Assembly (NCBI RefSeq): GCF_000332975.1 | Contig: NZ_BANR01000017.1 | Location: 1 to 64,000, forward strand | Length of the DNA stretch: 64,000 nt | Origin: Gordonia aichiensis NBRC 108223 | GTDB taxonomy: Bacteria > Actinomycetota > Actinomycetes > Mycobacteriales > Mycobacteriaceae | Direction of reading: 5' to 3' | Shown: positions 45,381 to 54,725 of the stretch, piece after piece | How positions within the stretch are numbered: position 1 is the stretch's first letter | Layout of the letters: every line of letters starts with the position of its first letter | Translations under genes and position numbers: made by a program | The notes under the pieces: model-generated | What the model saw: only the letters and a program-made list of their open reading frames with translations | Told to the model about the DNA's origin: nothing | Databases searched by the model: none

Positions 45381-45908
45381 TTAGGGTTCGCCGACCTTGG
45401 GCTCGAGCATGTAGAGATCCTCGGGCTCGTGTGCGTCGGGGAAGTCGTCGACGGCGAAGAGATCACGTCGGACGAAATCCAGGCCGCGATCGCGCGCCAC
45501 CGATGCGAAGAGGCGTTGTGACGCAACATTGTCGGGACTGATTGTGGTGTGCATGGCCACCACCGAACTGCGCCGAACACGATCGAACAGGTGGTGCAGC
45601 ATCTTTGCTGCGATCCCATGTCCGCGGAAGTCGTCGTCTACGGCGACCTGCCAGACCATGATCGTCGACGGGTCCGACGGGCGTCGGTACCCGGTGACGA
45701 AACCTACTGCGCGGCCGTCGACTTCGGCGACAATCGAGGTGTCGGCGTAGTCGTGGCACCACAGCACATAGGCGTAACTCGAGTTGACGTCGAGAACCTG
45801 TGAATCTGAGGCGATTTCCCAGAGTCGGGTTCCGTCGGACACCGTGGGCATCCGATATTCGATCGTCAGGACAGTTGATGGGGCCGTTCTCGTTGAGGAA
45901 GGGCTCAT
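45381..45908 (-). CDS. ectA: diaminobutyrate acetyltransferase
   Basis: A 175-aa GNAT enzyme acetylating diaminobutyrate with acetyl-CoA, the second ectoine step. The acetyl-CoA motif is VWQVAVDDDFRGHGIAAKML, with SPDNVASQRLFASVAR as motif B. ATG 45908 gives the family length. An in-frame ATG at 45947 would add a 13-residue leader, less likely. A candidate promoter (TTGAAC at 45995 and TTCTAT at 45972, minus strand) lies just downstream of a perfect CRP site. Confidence 0.92.
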   Translation of the reverse strand: MSPSSTRTAPSTVLTIEYRMPTVSDGTRLWEIASDSQVLDVNSSYAYVLWCHDYADTSIVAEVDGRAVGFVTGYRRPSDPSTIMVWQVAVDDDFRGHGIAAKMLHHLFDRVRRSSVVAMHTTISPDNVASQRLFASVARDRGLDFVRRDLFAVDDFPDAHEPEDLYMLEPKVGEP

Positions 45909-46003
45909 AACGTTTAAAAGGTTAACAACGTGTGTCAGCGAAGTCATGCTGCTGCGGAAATCGGACATAGAAAGCACGGTGTCCGCGCAGTTCAACACCG
46001 CAA

Positions 46004-46019
46004 TGTGATTGGGGTCACA
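46004..46019. promoter_or_regulatory. CRP-type operator between ectA and rsmD
   Basis: TGTGATTGGGGTCACA is a perfect TGTGA-N6-TCACA palindrome in the 188-bp divergent gap. It lies about 9 bp upstream of the candidate ectA -35 and about 85 bp upstream of rsmD. The position suits activation of ectABC; rsmD is the alternative target. Confidence 0.65.
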
Positions 46020-46096
46020 TGCATGCAATTCGCGACCACGTCCTGATGACGAGGTGGGTGCAGGAGACGATGCCGATCAGGGGAAGAATACGTGCA

Positions 46097-46669
46097 ATGA
46101 CGAGGATTATCGCCGGCGAGTTCGGCGGGCGTCGACTCAAGGTTCCCGACGACGGGACCAGGCCGACGTCCGACCGTGTCCGCGAGGCCGTATTCAGTGT
46201 GCTCGGGGCGCGGATCGAGTTCGACGACGCGCGTGTTCTCGATTTGTACGCGGGTTCGGGCGCGCTCGCCATCGAGGCGGTGTCACGCGGCGCGGCGTCG
46301 GCCGTCCTGGTGGACAGTCGTAGCCGTGCCACCTCGGTCGTCGCCGCCAACCTGAGGTCGCTCGGCATTGCGGGGCGGACGCGGGTCGTGACGGCACCGG
46401 TCGCGTCCTTTCTCTCGGAAGCGGGTGCACGGGATGCGGAGTCGGCAGGCTTCGATCTCGTGTTCTCTGATCCTCCGTACGCCCTCGAGACTGACGAGGT
46501 CGAGGCAGACCTGCGACGACTCGCATCCGCGTGGCTCGCCGACGACGCAGTCGTGGTCGTCGAACGGGACGTGCGGTCGACCCCTCCGACGTGGCCGGAG
46601 GTGTTCGATGTGATCGTCGAGAAGGTCTACGGGGAGACACGGGTGCAAGTCGGTAGGTTTACGCCATGA
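46097..46669 (+). CDS. rsmD: 16S rRNA (guanine(966)-N(2))-methyltransferase
   Basis: A 190-aa SAM-dependent methyltransferase (Rv2966c). The N-terminus TRIIAGEFGGRRLKVP is the RsmD signature. LDLYAGSGALAIEA binds SAM and FSDPPY is the catalytic (D/N)PP(Y/F) motif. ATG 46097 was chosen by homology; an open frame further upstream crosses the CRP site. The stop overlaps coaD by 4 nt, the usual rsmD-coaD coupling. Confidence 0.94.
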   Translation: MTRIIAGEFGGRRLKVPDDGTRPTSDRVREAVFSVLGARIEFDDARVLDLYAGSGALAIEAVSRGAASAVLVDSRSRATSVVAANLRSLGIAGRTRVVTAPVASFLSEAGARDAESAGFDLVFSDPPYALETDEVEADLRRLASAWLADDAVVVVERDVRSTPPTWPEVFDVIVEKVYGETRVQVGRFTP

Positions 46670-47154
46670 GCAGCGCAGTGATTCCCGGCTCCTTCGACCC
46701 GTTCACCCGGGGGCACCGATACGTCGTCGAACGTGCGGCGTCCGCGTTCGACGAGATCGTCGTCGTCGTGGTGGTCAACCCCAACAAGCACGGGCTGTTC
46801 AGTATCGACGAACGCATAGCGCTCATCGAAGAGGACTGCGCCGACCTGCCCAACGTGCGGGTCGATCGCTGGACCGGCCTGCTCGTCGACTATCTGACCG
46901 AACACCGCATCGCAACCCTGGTGAAGGGACTGCGGTCGGGTGTCGATTTCGACTACGAACTCCCGATGGCGCAGATGAACCGTGAGCTCGCCGACGTCGA
47001 AACGGTCTTCATGATCACCGATCCGCGTTTCGCGCACGTGTCGAGTTCACTGGTCAAAGAGGTGGCCAAGCTCGGTGGCGACGCGTCGCCCTACCTCTCT
47101 CCGCATATACATTCCCGGCTCCTCGCCGTGCTGGCGGGGGAGCGCACGGTCTGA
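46666..47154 (+). CDS. coaD: phosphopantetheine adenylyltransferase
   Basis: A 162-aa enzyme (Rv2965c) making dephospho-CoA from ATP and 4'-phosphopantetheine. The nucleotidyltransferase motif is PGSFDPFTRGHRYVVERA, where the more common form is PVTNGH. HVSSSLVKEVAKLGGD carries the ISSS-like motif. ATG 46666 overlaps the rsmD stop codon. The 185 nt after it hold no gene. Confidence 0.95.
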   Translation: MSSAVIPGSFDPFTRGHRYVVERAASAFDEIVVVVVVNPNKHGLFSIDERIALIEEDCADLPNVRVDRWTGLLVDYLTEHRIATLVKGLRSGVDFDYELPMAQMNRELADVETVFMITDPRFAHVSSSLVKEVAKLGGDASPYLSPHIHSRLLAVLAGERTV

Positions 47155-47339
47155 CTTTTGGAGCGCTCATCGGCGCCGCTGAGTCGCCACAATGGTCACA
47201 GGCGACACGCCCATATCATCCAGCTCCATAATCCCAGCGATCACATTCGGCACAATAGTCACATCAGTTTCAGGTGGGCTCGTGTCATCGCGGCGCGAGG
47301 TTCACCGAAAGCAATGGCATGAGCCGGATTGGGGTAGCT

Positions 47340-48176
47340 GTGTACCGGGTATTTGAAGCTCTCGACGAACTCGTGGCCATCGTCGAAGAGGCGCGAAGCG
47401 TTCCCATGACCGCCGGGTGCGTCGTACCGCGTGGTGATGTGCTTGAACTCCTCGACGACATCAAGGACTCGATCCCCGGCGAACTCGACGACGCCCAGGA
47501 CGTGCTCGACCAGCGCGAGAACATGCTCGGCGACGCCGCCGATCACGCCGATAAGGTCGTGACCACCGCCGAGTCGGAATCCGACGCGATGCTCGCGCAC
47601 GCCCGCGCCGAGGCCGACCGCATCCTCGCCGATGCCAAGGCGCAGGCGGATCGGATGGTCGACGAGGCCAGCACGCACGGCAAGAACCTGCTCGACGAGG
47701 CGACGTCCGAAGCCCACCGGCTCTCGACGAGCGCTGCACGTGAATTCGATGCGGTGACGGGGCGCGCACGCGCCGAGGCGCAGCGGACCATCGACTCCGC
47801 GAACAACACCTACGACAAGTCCGTGGCGGACGGTATCGCCGAGCAGCAGCGACTGGTGTCGGAGACCGAGGTCGTCGCGGCAGCCAAGTCCGAGGCCGAG
47901 CGGATCATCGACGCCGCGCACGCCGAGGCCGACCGTCTGCGCGGTGACTGCGACGTGTACGTCGACGAGAAGCTCGCCGAGTTCGAGGAAGTCCTCACCG
48001 GGACCCTCCGTTCGGTCAACCGTGGGCGGCACCAGTTGCGCACCGGCGCGGGCATGCACGACTACGTCGAATACCCGCGGAGCGTCGACGATGCGGGTGC
48101 TCGCCGGATGAGCGCTGAGCAGGCACGACCCGGTTCGGGCGACCTGCACGACACCAGCTCGCCACTCGCGGTCTGA
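47340..48176 (+). CDS. sepIVA: septum-associated coiled-coil protein SepIVA (DivIVA-like)
   Basis: A 278-aa coiled-coil protein, counterpart of Rv2927c (245 aa), which localises to the septum and intracellular membrane domain in mycobacteria. The conserved N-terminus YRVFEALDELVAIVEEARSV and VPRGDVLELLDDIKD are present. A long Ala/Glu-rich coiled coil (about 60-225) follows, then EFEEVLTGTLRSVNRGRHQL. The about 35-residue tail after that is extra. GTG 47340 gives the same N-terminus as the M. tuberculosis protein; ATG 47319 would add seven residues. Confidence 0.9.
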   Translation: MYRVFEALDELVAIVEEARSVPMTAGCVVPRGDVLELLDDIKDSIPGELDDAQDVLDQRENMLGDAADHADKVVTTAESESDAMLAHARAEADRILADAKAQADRMVDEASTHGKNLLDEATSEAHRLSTSAAREFDAVTGRARAEAQRTIDSANNTYDKSVADGIAEQQRLVSETEVVAAAKSEAERIIDAAHAEADRLRGDCDVYVDEKLAEFEEVLTGTLRSVNRGRHQLRTGAGMHDYVEYPRSVDDAGARRMSAEQARPGSGDLHDTSSPLAV

Positions 48177-48216
48177 CTGGCGCGTCGGGTCGTTCGATGA
48201 ATGGCCTGCCCGAGCG

Positions 48217-48222
48217 TATGGT
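48217..48222 (+). promoter_or_regulatory. -10 element of the DUF177 gene, predicted leaderless
   Basis: TATGGT ends 6 nt before GTG 48229, with no ribosome site. Confidence 0.45.
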
Positions 48223-48228
48223 GCACAT

Positions 48229-48840
48229 GTGGCCGAGAATGCAGTGACTCAAGGTGCGCAGGCGCAGCGCGATCCCTTCGTCCTCGACATCCGCTCGATG
48301 GGCAGACGACCGGGGACGATGGAAGAGGTGCATCGCACGGTCGTCGCACCTGAGCGGATCGGCGTCGAGATGATCGCCATTCCCGCGGGATCCGACGTCG
48401 ACCTCGACCTTCGTCTCGAGTCTGTGTCCGAGGGTGTGCTGGTCACCGGCACGGTCTCCGGTGAGACCGAGGGGCAGTGCGTGCGCTGTCTTGAACCCGT
48501 CGACGGGACCGTCACTGTGTTCCTGACAGAGTTGTACGCCTATCCCGACAGCGAGACCGAACAGACGACCGATTCCGAAGACGTCCACCGGATCGTCGAC
48601 GATCGAATCGACCTCGAGCAGGCCGTGATCGACGCTGTCGCGCTCGAACTGCCGATGTCTCCGCTGTGCAGTGAGGACTGTGCAGGCCTGTGTAGCGAAT
48701 GCGGCGTGCGGTTGGCCGTCGCCGAACCCGGGTCACTCGCACGAGACATCGACCCGCGGTGGGCCGGTCTCGCCGACAAGTTCGGCTCGCTGGAGCAGGG
48801 GGCGAAGGATTCAGGCCGAGGCGAACGGGGTTCGGCGTGA
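48229..48840 (+). CDS. DUF177/YceD family protein
   Basis: A 203-aa protein (Rv2926c), linked in bacteria and plastids to 23S rRNA accumulation. The conserved Cys pair CVRC sits in [11 protein letters not shown], and a second Cys cluster lies in [19 protein letters not shown], probably a zinc site. In many bacteria this gene precedes rpmF; here it leads straight into rnc, with its stop overlapping the rnc GTG by 4 nt. GTG 48229 is 6 nt after a -10 element. Confidence 0.88.
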   Translation: MAENAVTQGAQAQRDPFVLDIRSMGRRPGTMEEVHRTVVAPERIGVEMIAIPAGSDVDLDLRLESVSEGVLVTGTVSGETEGQCVRCLEPVDGTVTVFLTELYAYPDSETEQTTDSEDVHRIVDDRIDLEQAVIDAVALELPMSPLCSEDCAGLCSECGVRLAVAEPGSLARDIDPRWAGLADKFGSLEQGAKDSGRGERGSA

Positions 48841-49622
48841 GCGGTGTCGACGACGCGGCGTCGCCTGCACCCCACCACGGCAAGCATGAAGCCCGCACGA
48901 CCGGGAGCGTCGAGAAAGAGGGCGTCGGGTCGTTGCTCGCCGCACTCGGCACACCCATTTCTGATGAACTACTCACCCTCGCGTTGACCCACCGGTCCTA
49001 CGCCTACGAGAACGGTGGGTTGCCGACCAACGAGCGCCTGGAGTTCCTCGGCGATTCGGTGCTCGGCGTCGTGATCACCGAGCGGTTGTATCTGCGGTAC
49101 CCGGATCGTCCCGAGGGTGAGCTCGCGAAGATCCGGGCCAGCGTCGTCAACATGCATGCGCTGGCCGACGTCGCGCGGGGACTAGGGGAGGGCGGCCTGG
49201 GGCGCCACCTCTATCTCGGGCGCGGCGAAGAGCTGACCGGTGGCCGTGACAAGGATTCGATCCTGGCTGACGGGCTCGAATCACTTTTCGGCGCAATGTA
49301 TCTCGATCATGGCCTTGAGACCTCGCAGCGCATCATCCTCGACCTCTTCGATGAGATCCTCGAGCGCGCGGGTGAGCTCGGCGCCGGTCTCGACTGGAAG
49401 ACGTCGCTGCAGGAGCTTGCGGCCGAACGCGGCTACGGGCCGCCTCAGTACCAGATCAGCTCCACAGGCCCCGACCACAGCAAGGAGTTCACCGCGCGTG
49501 CGGTGATCGCAGGGGAAGAACTTGGCGAGGGTATCGGGCGCACCAAGAAGGAAGCCGAGCAGAAGGCAGCATCTCTGGCATGGCAGGCGCTCACCGAGCG
49601 CGGCGCTGCGAACGATGCCTGA
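48837..49622 (+). CDS. rnc: ribonuclease III
   Basis: A 261-aa double-strand-specific endoribonuclease (Rv2925c) for rRNA processing. The signature [12 protein letters not shown] carries catalytic acidic residues, and [20 protein letters not shown] supplies the second set. The dsRNA-binding domain is at about 185-255 ([14 protein letters not shown] to the [13 protein letters not shown] end). The first about 30 residues are a variable extension. GTG 48837 overlaps the DUF177 stop (GTGA), and the gene end overlaps mutM by 8 nt. Confidence 0.95.
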   Translation: MSGVDDAASPAPHHGKHEARTTGSVEKEGVGSLLAALGTPISDELLTLALTHRSYAYENGGLPTNERLEFLGDSVLGVVITERLYLRYPDRPEGELAKIRASVVNMHALADVARGLGEGGLGRHLYLGRGEELTGGRDKDSILADGLESLFGAMYLDHGLETSQRIILDLFDEILERAGELGAGLDWKTSLQELAAERGYGPPQYQISSTGPDHSKEFTARAVIAGEELGEGIGRTKKEAEQKAASLAWQALTERGAANDA

Positions 49623-50496
49623 GCTTCCCGAAGTCGAAACCGTTCGTGCAGGTCTCGAGAAGCACGTCGTCGGGCGCACCATCACCGACGTCGAGGTGTT
49701 GCACCCGCGAGCGGTTCGCAGGCACGTCGGCGACGCTCCCGATCTCATCGGAAGGCTCAGGGGCGCAACGATTCTCGCCGCTCGTCGACGAGGCAAGTAC
49801 TTGTGGCTCGACGTCGCGGCGCCGCAGGGCGATGACCGGTTCGCGCTCGTCGTCCACCTGGGCATGAGCGGGCAGATGCTTGTGGCACGGGTCGGCGCAC
49901 CCGATCACACCCATCTTCGGGTACGGGCGACACTCGATGACGGCAATGAGCTGCGGTTCGTCGACCAGCGAACCTTCGGCGGCTGGCATCTCGACGACTA
50001 TGTCGACGCAGGTGTCGAGCTACCCGGCGATTCCGGAGCACTGCCCCGCTCGATCGCACACATTGCGCCCGATCCGTTTGATCCCGCATTCGACCGTGAC
50101 GACGTGGTGCGTCGGATGCGCGGCAAGCACACCGAGGTCAAACGGGCGCTTCTCGACCAGTCGCTGATCTCGGGTGTCGGCAACATCTACGCCGATGAGG
50201 CGCTGTGGAGGGCTCGGCTCAACGGAACCCGTGTGACCGACGGAATCTCGAAGGCGAAACTCGCCGAATTGCTCGACGCGGCGACCGAGGTGATGAGCGA
50301 TGCGTTGGCGGTGGGCGGCACGTCGTTCGACGCGCTGTACGTCAACGTCAACGGGCAGTCGGGGTACTTCGAACGATCGTTGAACGCCTACGGGCGCGCG
50401 GGGCAACCCTGCCGACGCTGCGGGACGCCGATGCGACGCGAGGAGTTCATGAACCGCTCGAGCTTCTACTGCCCGGTCTGTCAGCGCAAACGCTAG
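49615..50496 (+). CDS. mutM: formamidopyrimidine-DNA glycosylase
   Basis: A 293-aa Fpg (Rv2924c) removing 8-oxoguanine and opened purines. The N-terminus [10 protein letters not shown] gives catalytic Pro2 and Glu3. [10 protein letters not shown] carries the conserved Lys. The H2TH region includes [15 protein letters not shown], and the zinc finger is CRRCGTPM with FYCPVCQ. The ATG lies inside the end of rnc. It ends 25 nt from the convergent WYL regulator gene. Confidence 0.95.
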   Translation: MPELPEVETVRAGLEKHVVGRTITDVEVLHPRAVRRHVGDAPDLIGRLRGATILAARRRGKYLWLDVAAPQGDDRFALVVHLGMSGQMLVARVGAPDHTHLRVRATLDDGNELRFVDQRTFGGWHLDDYVDAGVELPGDSGALPRSIAHIAPDPFDPAFDRDDVVRRMRGKHTEVKRALLDQSLISGVGNIYADEALWRARLNGTRVTDGISKAKLAELLDAATEVMSDALAVGGTSFDALYVNVNGQSGYFERSLNAYGRAGQPCRRCGTPMRREEFMNRSSFYCPVCQRKR

Positions 50497-50521
50497 CCAC
50501 CTGTCGACCTGGCGCCTGTCG

Positions 50522-51481
50522 TCACCGGCTCGCCGGCCGCCGCGCGACCGATGCCGCGAAACGCTCAATGGTGTCCGACCATTCGGTGGGCTCGTCGATC
50601 GTGAAAGCGCAGTCGAGGTGGCTGAGAACGAACAGAAGCCAGTGCCAGTCCTCGCACCAGAGTGTCACGCGGGTTCGGCCCTCGCCGGTCGCCTCGACCT
50701 CCATGGACTGATAGGCCAGCGCGGCGACGACGTCATCGACCGACGCCTCGACAGTCACGACGGCTTGTCGGCTAGAGCGCGTCACCCCGACCTTGACGAG
50801 GTCGAGTGCTGCGCCCTCGGGCATCGGGCGTGGGGTAAACGTCGCGGTGCGCAGCACGAGAGTGTCGATTCGGTCTGTGCGGAAGACTCGCCAGGCGTCC
50901 TTGTCGACATCCCACGCGACGAGATACCACCGCAGGAGGTGGTGGACCTGACGATGCGGTTCGACGCGGCGGTGGGCGACCCGATCGGCTCGCCGGTAGT
51001 CGAACTCCAGTTCGCGATGCTGGTGAATGGCCGTGGCGATGCGGGTGATGTCGGCGATGTCGACAACCGGTGAGTGGAACGCCTCGGCCTCGACGCTGGC
51101 TCGTATCGCAGTGGCGCTCGCCGCCAATCGGATCGGCAAGAGGTGATCCAGCTTTCCATATGCCCTGGTCATCGCTTCGCCGATCGTGCCAGGGCCACCC
51201 GGATCGGTGCTCGCGCTCGCCGCCAGTGCGAGCATGATCGCAACGACTTCGTCGTCGTCGAACATCAGTGGGGGAATCGCTCGCCCCGCGGTGAGGCCGT
51301 AGCGTCCGCCAGGTCCTGGCGCAGCGTCGACCGGGTAGCCGTAGTGGCGCAGGCGATCGATATCGCGGCGAACGGTGCGCTCGCTGACCCCGAGCCGGGT
51401 GACGAGTTCGGCGCCGGTGAACTGCCGCTTGGTCTGCAACAAGCTGAGGAGATCCAGCATTCTTCTGGTCACATCCGCCAT
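50522..51481 (-). CDS. WYL-domain transcriptional regulator
   Basis: A 319-aa regulator. An N-terminal HTH of the DeoR/HTH_11 type (residues about 5-60, TGAELVTRLGVSERTVRRDI) is followed by a WYL domain (about 140-220) with HLLRWYLVAWDVDKDAWRVF, and a C-terminal WCX segment. WYL proteins often sense nucleic acid or small ligands and control DNA-damage or defence genes. It is transcribed away from the UvrA-like gene with 62 bp between them, so it is a good candidate regulator of it. That gap contains the palindrome GTGTCGACAC at 51533-51542. ATG 51481 gives MADVTRRMLDLL. Confidence 0.85.
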   Translation of the reverse strand: MADVTRRMLDLLSLLQTKRQFTGAELVTRLGVSERTVRRDIDRLRHYGYPVDAAPGPGGRYGLTAGRAIPPLMFDDDEVVAIMLALAASASTDPGGPGTIGEAMTRAYGKLDHLLPIRLAASATAIRASVEAEAFHSPVVDIADITRIATAIHQHRELEFDYRRADRVAHRRVEPHRQVHHLLRWYLVAWDVDKDAWRVFRTDRIDTLVLRTATFTPRPMPEGAALDLVKVGVTRSSRQAVVTVEASVDDVVAALAYQSMEVEATGEGRTRVTLWCEDWHWLLFVLSHLDCAFTIDEPTEWSDTIERFAASVARRPASR

Positions 51482-51532
51482 GTCGTCACGATGGCACACA
51501 TCGCGGTCAGAATCCGGCCGGATCTGCTCATA

Positions 51533-51542
51533 GTGTCGACAC
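51533..51542. promoter_or_regulatory. palindrome in the WYL/UvrA-like divergent promoter
   Basis: GTGTCGACAC is a perfect 10-bp palindrome next to a CATAGT -10-like element (51530-51535) and 1 nt before GTG 51544. It is a candidate operator for the WYL regulator. Confidence 0.35.
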
Positions 51543-51543
51543 C

Positions 51544-53799
51544 GTGAGCCAGCAGACGATTCGGATTCGCGACGCCGTGACCAACAACCTCGACCATCTC
51601 GACGTCGACATCCCCCGTGGCCGACTGGTCGTCTTCGTTGGTGTGTCCGGATCGGGGAAGTCCTCGCTGGTGTTCGACACCATTGCTGCGCAGGCGGGTG
51701 CCGAACTGAACGAAACCTATCCTCCGTTCACCCGCAATCGGCTACCGAAGTGGACGCGACCGGATGTCGGCACCATCTCCGGTCTCTCGCCGGTCATCGT
51801 CATCGACCAGCGACGTCTCGGTGGCAACGCGCGCTCGACGGTAGGCACGATCACCGATGCGTGGACCTACCTACGGCTACTCTTCTCCCGACTGAGCGAG
51901 CCGTATGTGGGTGAGTCGTCGGCGTTTTCGTTCAACGATCCCGGCGGAATGTGCCCGGGCTGCTCGGGGCTGGGACGGGTCGTGGCGCCCGATGTCGAGC
52001 GATTCGTCGATCGGGACCGCAGTCTGCGGGAGGGGGCCATCCGTCTGCCGGGGTTCGGTCGCGGACAGTACTGGTACCGGAAATACGCCGAGATCGGTGT
52101 CTTCGACGTCGACACGCCGCTGACGCAGTGGCCTCAGGCGCACATCGATGCGCTTCTCCGCGGTGGCGACGCAGCGCCAGCGCTCGACACCTCGCTGCCC
52201 AAGGACTATGAGGGCATCGTCGACCGCTTCGAACGCATCTACCTGCGCACCTCCGATGCGCTCTCGGAACGCAAAAAGAAGACGATCGCCGAGTTCACAC
52301 ACTCGGCAACGTGCCCCGACTGCCACGGCGAGCGCCTCACCGAAGCCGCCCGCACCGCGACCGTCCACGGCCGCACGATCGGCGAGATGTCGCGCATGGA
52401 GGTCGCCGCGCTGCGAGAGACCGTCACCGCCATCGACTCGCCGGAAGTGAAAAACGTCGTCGCCGCTCTGGTCGAACGGCTGGAAGCGATGGACACGATC
52501 GGTCTCGGATACCTCCACCTCGCCCGGCCGACCGGCTCCCTCTCCGGAGGCGAATCCCAACGCATCAAAGCCGTGAAGCATCTGGGCTCGAGCCTGATCG
52601 AGATGTTGTACGTCTTCGACGAGCCGACCGACGGCCTTCATCCCGCCGACGTCGACGCCATGGTGGAACTCCTGTGCCGACTCCGCGACCGCGGGAACAC
52701 CGTCCTCGTCGTCGAACACGATCCGGCCGTGATGGAACGCGCGGACGAGATCATCGAGATCGGCCCCGGCCCCGGCGGCGCGGGCGGACGACTGGTCTTT
52801 CAGGGGCGATTCGACGGGTTGGTGCGCTCCGACGGCCCGACCGGTCGTGCCCTCAACACGGAGAGGGCTGCGAAGGTGACGCCCAGGCAACCGGCGGGGT
52901 GGGTCACCGTCGCGAATGCGAGGACGAACAACCTCGATAACGTCACTGTCGAGGTGCCACTCGGTGTGCTGACCGTTCTCACCGGAGTCGCCGGATCGGG
53001 GAAGTCGAGCCTCGCCGTCGACCTCGTCGCGCAGCAGGGTGCGATCACCATCGATCAAAAGCCGGTGTCGGGCAATCGCCGGTCATCGCCGATCACCTAC
53101 ACCCAGATCGCCCAGCCGTTGCGGAAGTACTTCGCGCGGCGCACCGGCGCGCCCGAAGGATTGTTCAGCGCGAACTCCGACGGTGGTTGCCCGGTATGCG
53201 CGGGGCTCGGCATCATCTACACCGACCTCGCGTTCATGGACGGGCAGGAGACGACGTGTCCAGCGTGTTCGGGGACGAAGTTCACCGACGAGGCACGTGC
53301 CCATACCGTCGACGGCGTGTCCATCGCCGACGTCGAGCAGTTGACCATCACACAGGCGATCACGCGGTTCGATGAGCCCGCCATCCGGTCCCGACTCGTT
53401 CACCTCGACCGGGTCGGGCTGGGCTATCTCAGGCTCGGGCAGCCACTCAACACGCTCTCCGGCGGTGAGGCGCAGCGCGTGAAGATCGCCAAGGAACTGC
53501 GGGAGGCCACCCAACCGAGTATCTACCTACTCGACGAGCCGACGACAGGGCTCCATCTCGGAGATGTCGCACGCCTCCTCTCGGTGCTCGACGATCTCAT
53601 CGACGACGGGCACACGGTCGTTGTCATCGAGCACAACCTCGCGGTGATCCGTGTGGCCGACTGGCTCATAGATCTGGGTCCCGGGCCTGGCCGACACGGC
53701 GGAAAGGTGGTCTACGCTGGCGTGGTCGATGGAGTCGGCGACACCGCAACAGGGCGTGCGCTACTACAAGGAAATACGGACGGGGCGCGGCGCCGTTGA
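51544..53799 (+). CDS. UvrA2-like ABC ATPase (excinuclease subunit A paralogue)
   Basis: A 751-aa UvrA paralogue, about 200 residues shorter than UvrA and apparently lacking the UvrB-binding region, like the UvrA2/DrrC class. First ABC unit: VGVSGSGKSSLVF, zinc cluster CPGC, CPDCHGE, signature LSGGESQR and LYVFDEPTDGLHP. Second: TGVAGSGKSSLAV, CPVCAGLG and CPACSG, LSGGEAQR and IYLLDEPTTGLH. DrrC-type members protect against DNA-binding drugs; Deinococcus UvrA2 has a minor repair role. The true UvrA is expected elsewhere. It is divergent from a WYL regulator and absent from this position in M. tuberculosis. Confidence 0.87.
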   Translation: MSQQTIRIRDAVTNNLDHLDVDIPRGRLVVFVGVSGSGKSSLVFDTIAAQAGAELNETYPPFTRNRLPKWTRPDVGTISGLSPVIVIDQRRLGGNARSTVGTITDAWTYLRLLFSRLSEPYVGESSAFSFNDPGGMCPGCSGLGRVVAPDVERFVDRDRSLREGAIRLPGFGRGQYWYRKYAEIGVFDVDTPLTQWPQAHIDALLRGGDAAPALDTSLPKDYEGIVDRFERIYLRTSDALSERKKKTIAEFTHSATCPDCHGERLTEAARTATVHGRTIGEMSRMEVAALRETVTAIDSPEVKNVVAALVERLEAMDTIGLGYLHLARPTGSLSGGESQRIKAVKHLGSSLIEMLYVFDEPTDGLHPADVDAMVELLCRLRDRGNTVLVVEHDPAVMERADEIIEIGPGPGGAGGRLVFQGRFDGLVRSDGPTGRALNTERAAKVTPRQPAGWVTVANARTNNLDNVTVEVPLGVLTVLTGVAGSGKSSLAVDLVAQQGAITIDQKPVSGNRRSSPITYTQIAQPLRKYFARRTGAPEGLFSANSDGGCPVCAGLGIIYTDLAFMDGQETTCPACSGTKFTDEARAHTVDGVSIADVEQLTITQAITRFDEPAIRSRLVHLDRVGLGYLRLGQPLNTLSGGEAQRVKIAKELREATQPSIYLLDEPTTGLHLGDVARLLSVLDDLIDDGHTVVVIEHNLAVIRVADWLIDLGPGPGRHGGKVVYAGVVDGVGDTATGRALLQGNTDGARRR

Positions 53800-53891
53800 G
53801 CTTGACGGAAGTGGACCTGAGCTGACGACCGATGCGAGGCGACCGTGTGCGGCGCGTCGTCGATCACAAGTGTGAAGGGAGTCATCGCGAG

Positions 53892-54365
53892 ATGACCAGT
53901 GAGAATTCGACCGTGCCCGCGGCAGCAACGGGTTCGCAGGAACCCGACGCCGGCGCGCACACCGAGTTGTGGGTGCAGCGAACCGGCACGCGCCGCTACA
54001 CCGGTAAGAGTTCGCGTGGGGCTGAGGTCCTGATCGGCTCGCAGGACGTCGACGGCGTGTTCACACCCGGTGAGTTGTTGAAGATCGCGCTGGCGGCGTG
54101 CACGGGTATGTCGTCGGATCGGCCGCTGTCGCGTCGTCTCGGTGACGACTACGACGCGACGATCCACGTATCGGGCGATGCCGATCGCGAGAACGAGGTG
54201 TACCCGAGCCTACGCGAGGTGCTCGACGTCGATCTGTCGGAGCTCGATCCGGCTGCCGCCGAGCGGTTGCTGGTCGTCGTGTCGCGTGCGATCGACTCGG
54301 TGTGTACCGTTGGCCGGACCCTCAAGGCAGGTACAGAGGTCGAACTCGTCATCGAGAGCGAGTGA
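53892..54365 (+). CDS. OsmC-family protein
   Basis: A 157-aa OsmC/Ohr-fold protein (Rv2923c, 137 aa). The two conserved cysteines appear in [10 protein letters not shown] and [10 protein letters not shown], the pair that reduces organic peroxides in family members. The N-terminal about 20 residues are variable. ATG 53892 has AAGGGAG upstream. It sits immediately before acyP and smc as in M. tuberculosis; the physiological substrate is unknown. Confidence 0.88.
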   Translation: MTSENSTVPAAATGSQEPDAGAHTELWVQRTGTRRYTGKSSRGAEVLIGSQDVDGVFTPGELLKIALAACTGMSSDRPLSRRLGDDYDATIHVSGDADRENEVYPSLREVLDVDLSELDPAAAERLLVVVSRAIDSVCTVGRTLKAGTEVELVIESE

Positions 54366-54372
54366 GTCCTCG

Positions 54373-54660
54373 ATGACAGACTCCGGCGCGGCGGTTCGGA
54401 TGACGGCGCACGTCCACGGGCAGGTGCAGGGCGTCGGGTTCCGTTGGTGGACTCGGTCGCGGGCCCTGGAGTTGGGGCTGGTCGGTTCGGCGACGAACCT
54501 CGCCGACGGTCGGGTACAGGTGGTGGCCGAGGGACCGGATTCGCAGGTCCACGCGCTACTCGACCAACTCCGCTCCGGCGACACACCCGGCCGTGTCGAC
54601 CTCGTCGTCGAACGTTTCGACTCCGCGCGCGGTGACCTGCAGGGTTTCGTCGAACGCTGA
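54373..54660 (+). CDS. acyP: acylphosphatase
   Basis: A 95-aa enzyme (Rv2922A) hydrolysing acyl phosphates. The active-site motif is [14 protein letters not shown], whose Arg binds the phosphate, and the catalytic Asn is in [19 protein letters not shown] 54373 is 7 nt after the OsmC gene stop codon, so cotranscription is likely. Confidence 0.95.
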   Translation: MTDSGAAVRMTAHVHGQVQGVGFRWWTRSRALELGLVGSATNLADGRVQVVAEGPDSQVHALLDQLRSGDTPGRVDLVVERFDSARGDLQGFVER

Positions 54661-54711
54661 ATTGTCTGGAGGTGGCGTCACCGGTTGTGCGAACCGCACT
54701 GCGGTGATGGG

Positions 54712-54717
54712 TAGGCT
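54712..54717 (+). promoter_or_regulatory. possible -10 element of smc
   Basis: TAGGCT ends 8 nt before GTG 54726 and there is no ribosome site, consistent with a leaderless or near-leaderless transcript. Confidence 0.35.
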
Positions 54718-54725
54718 TTACGGTC

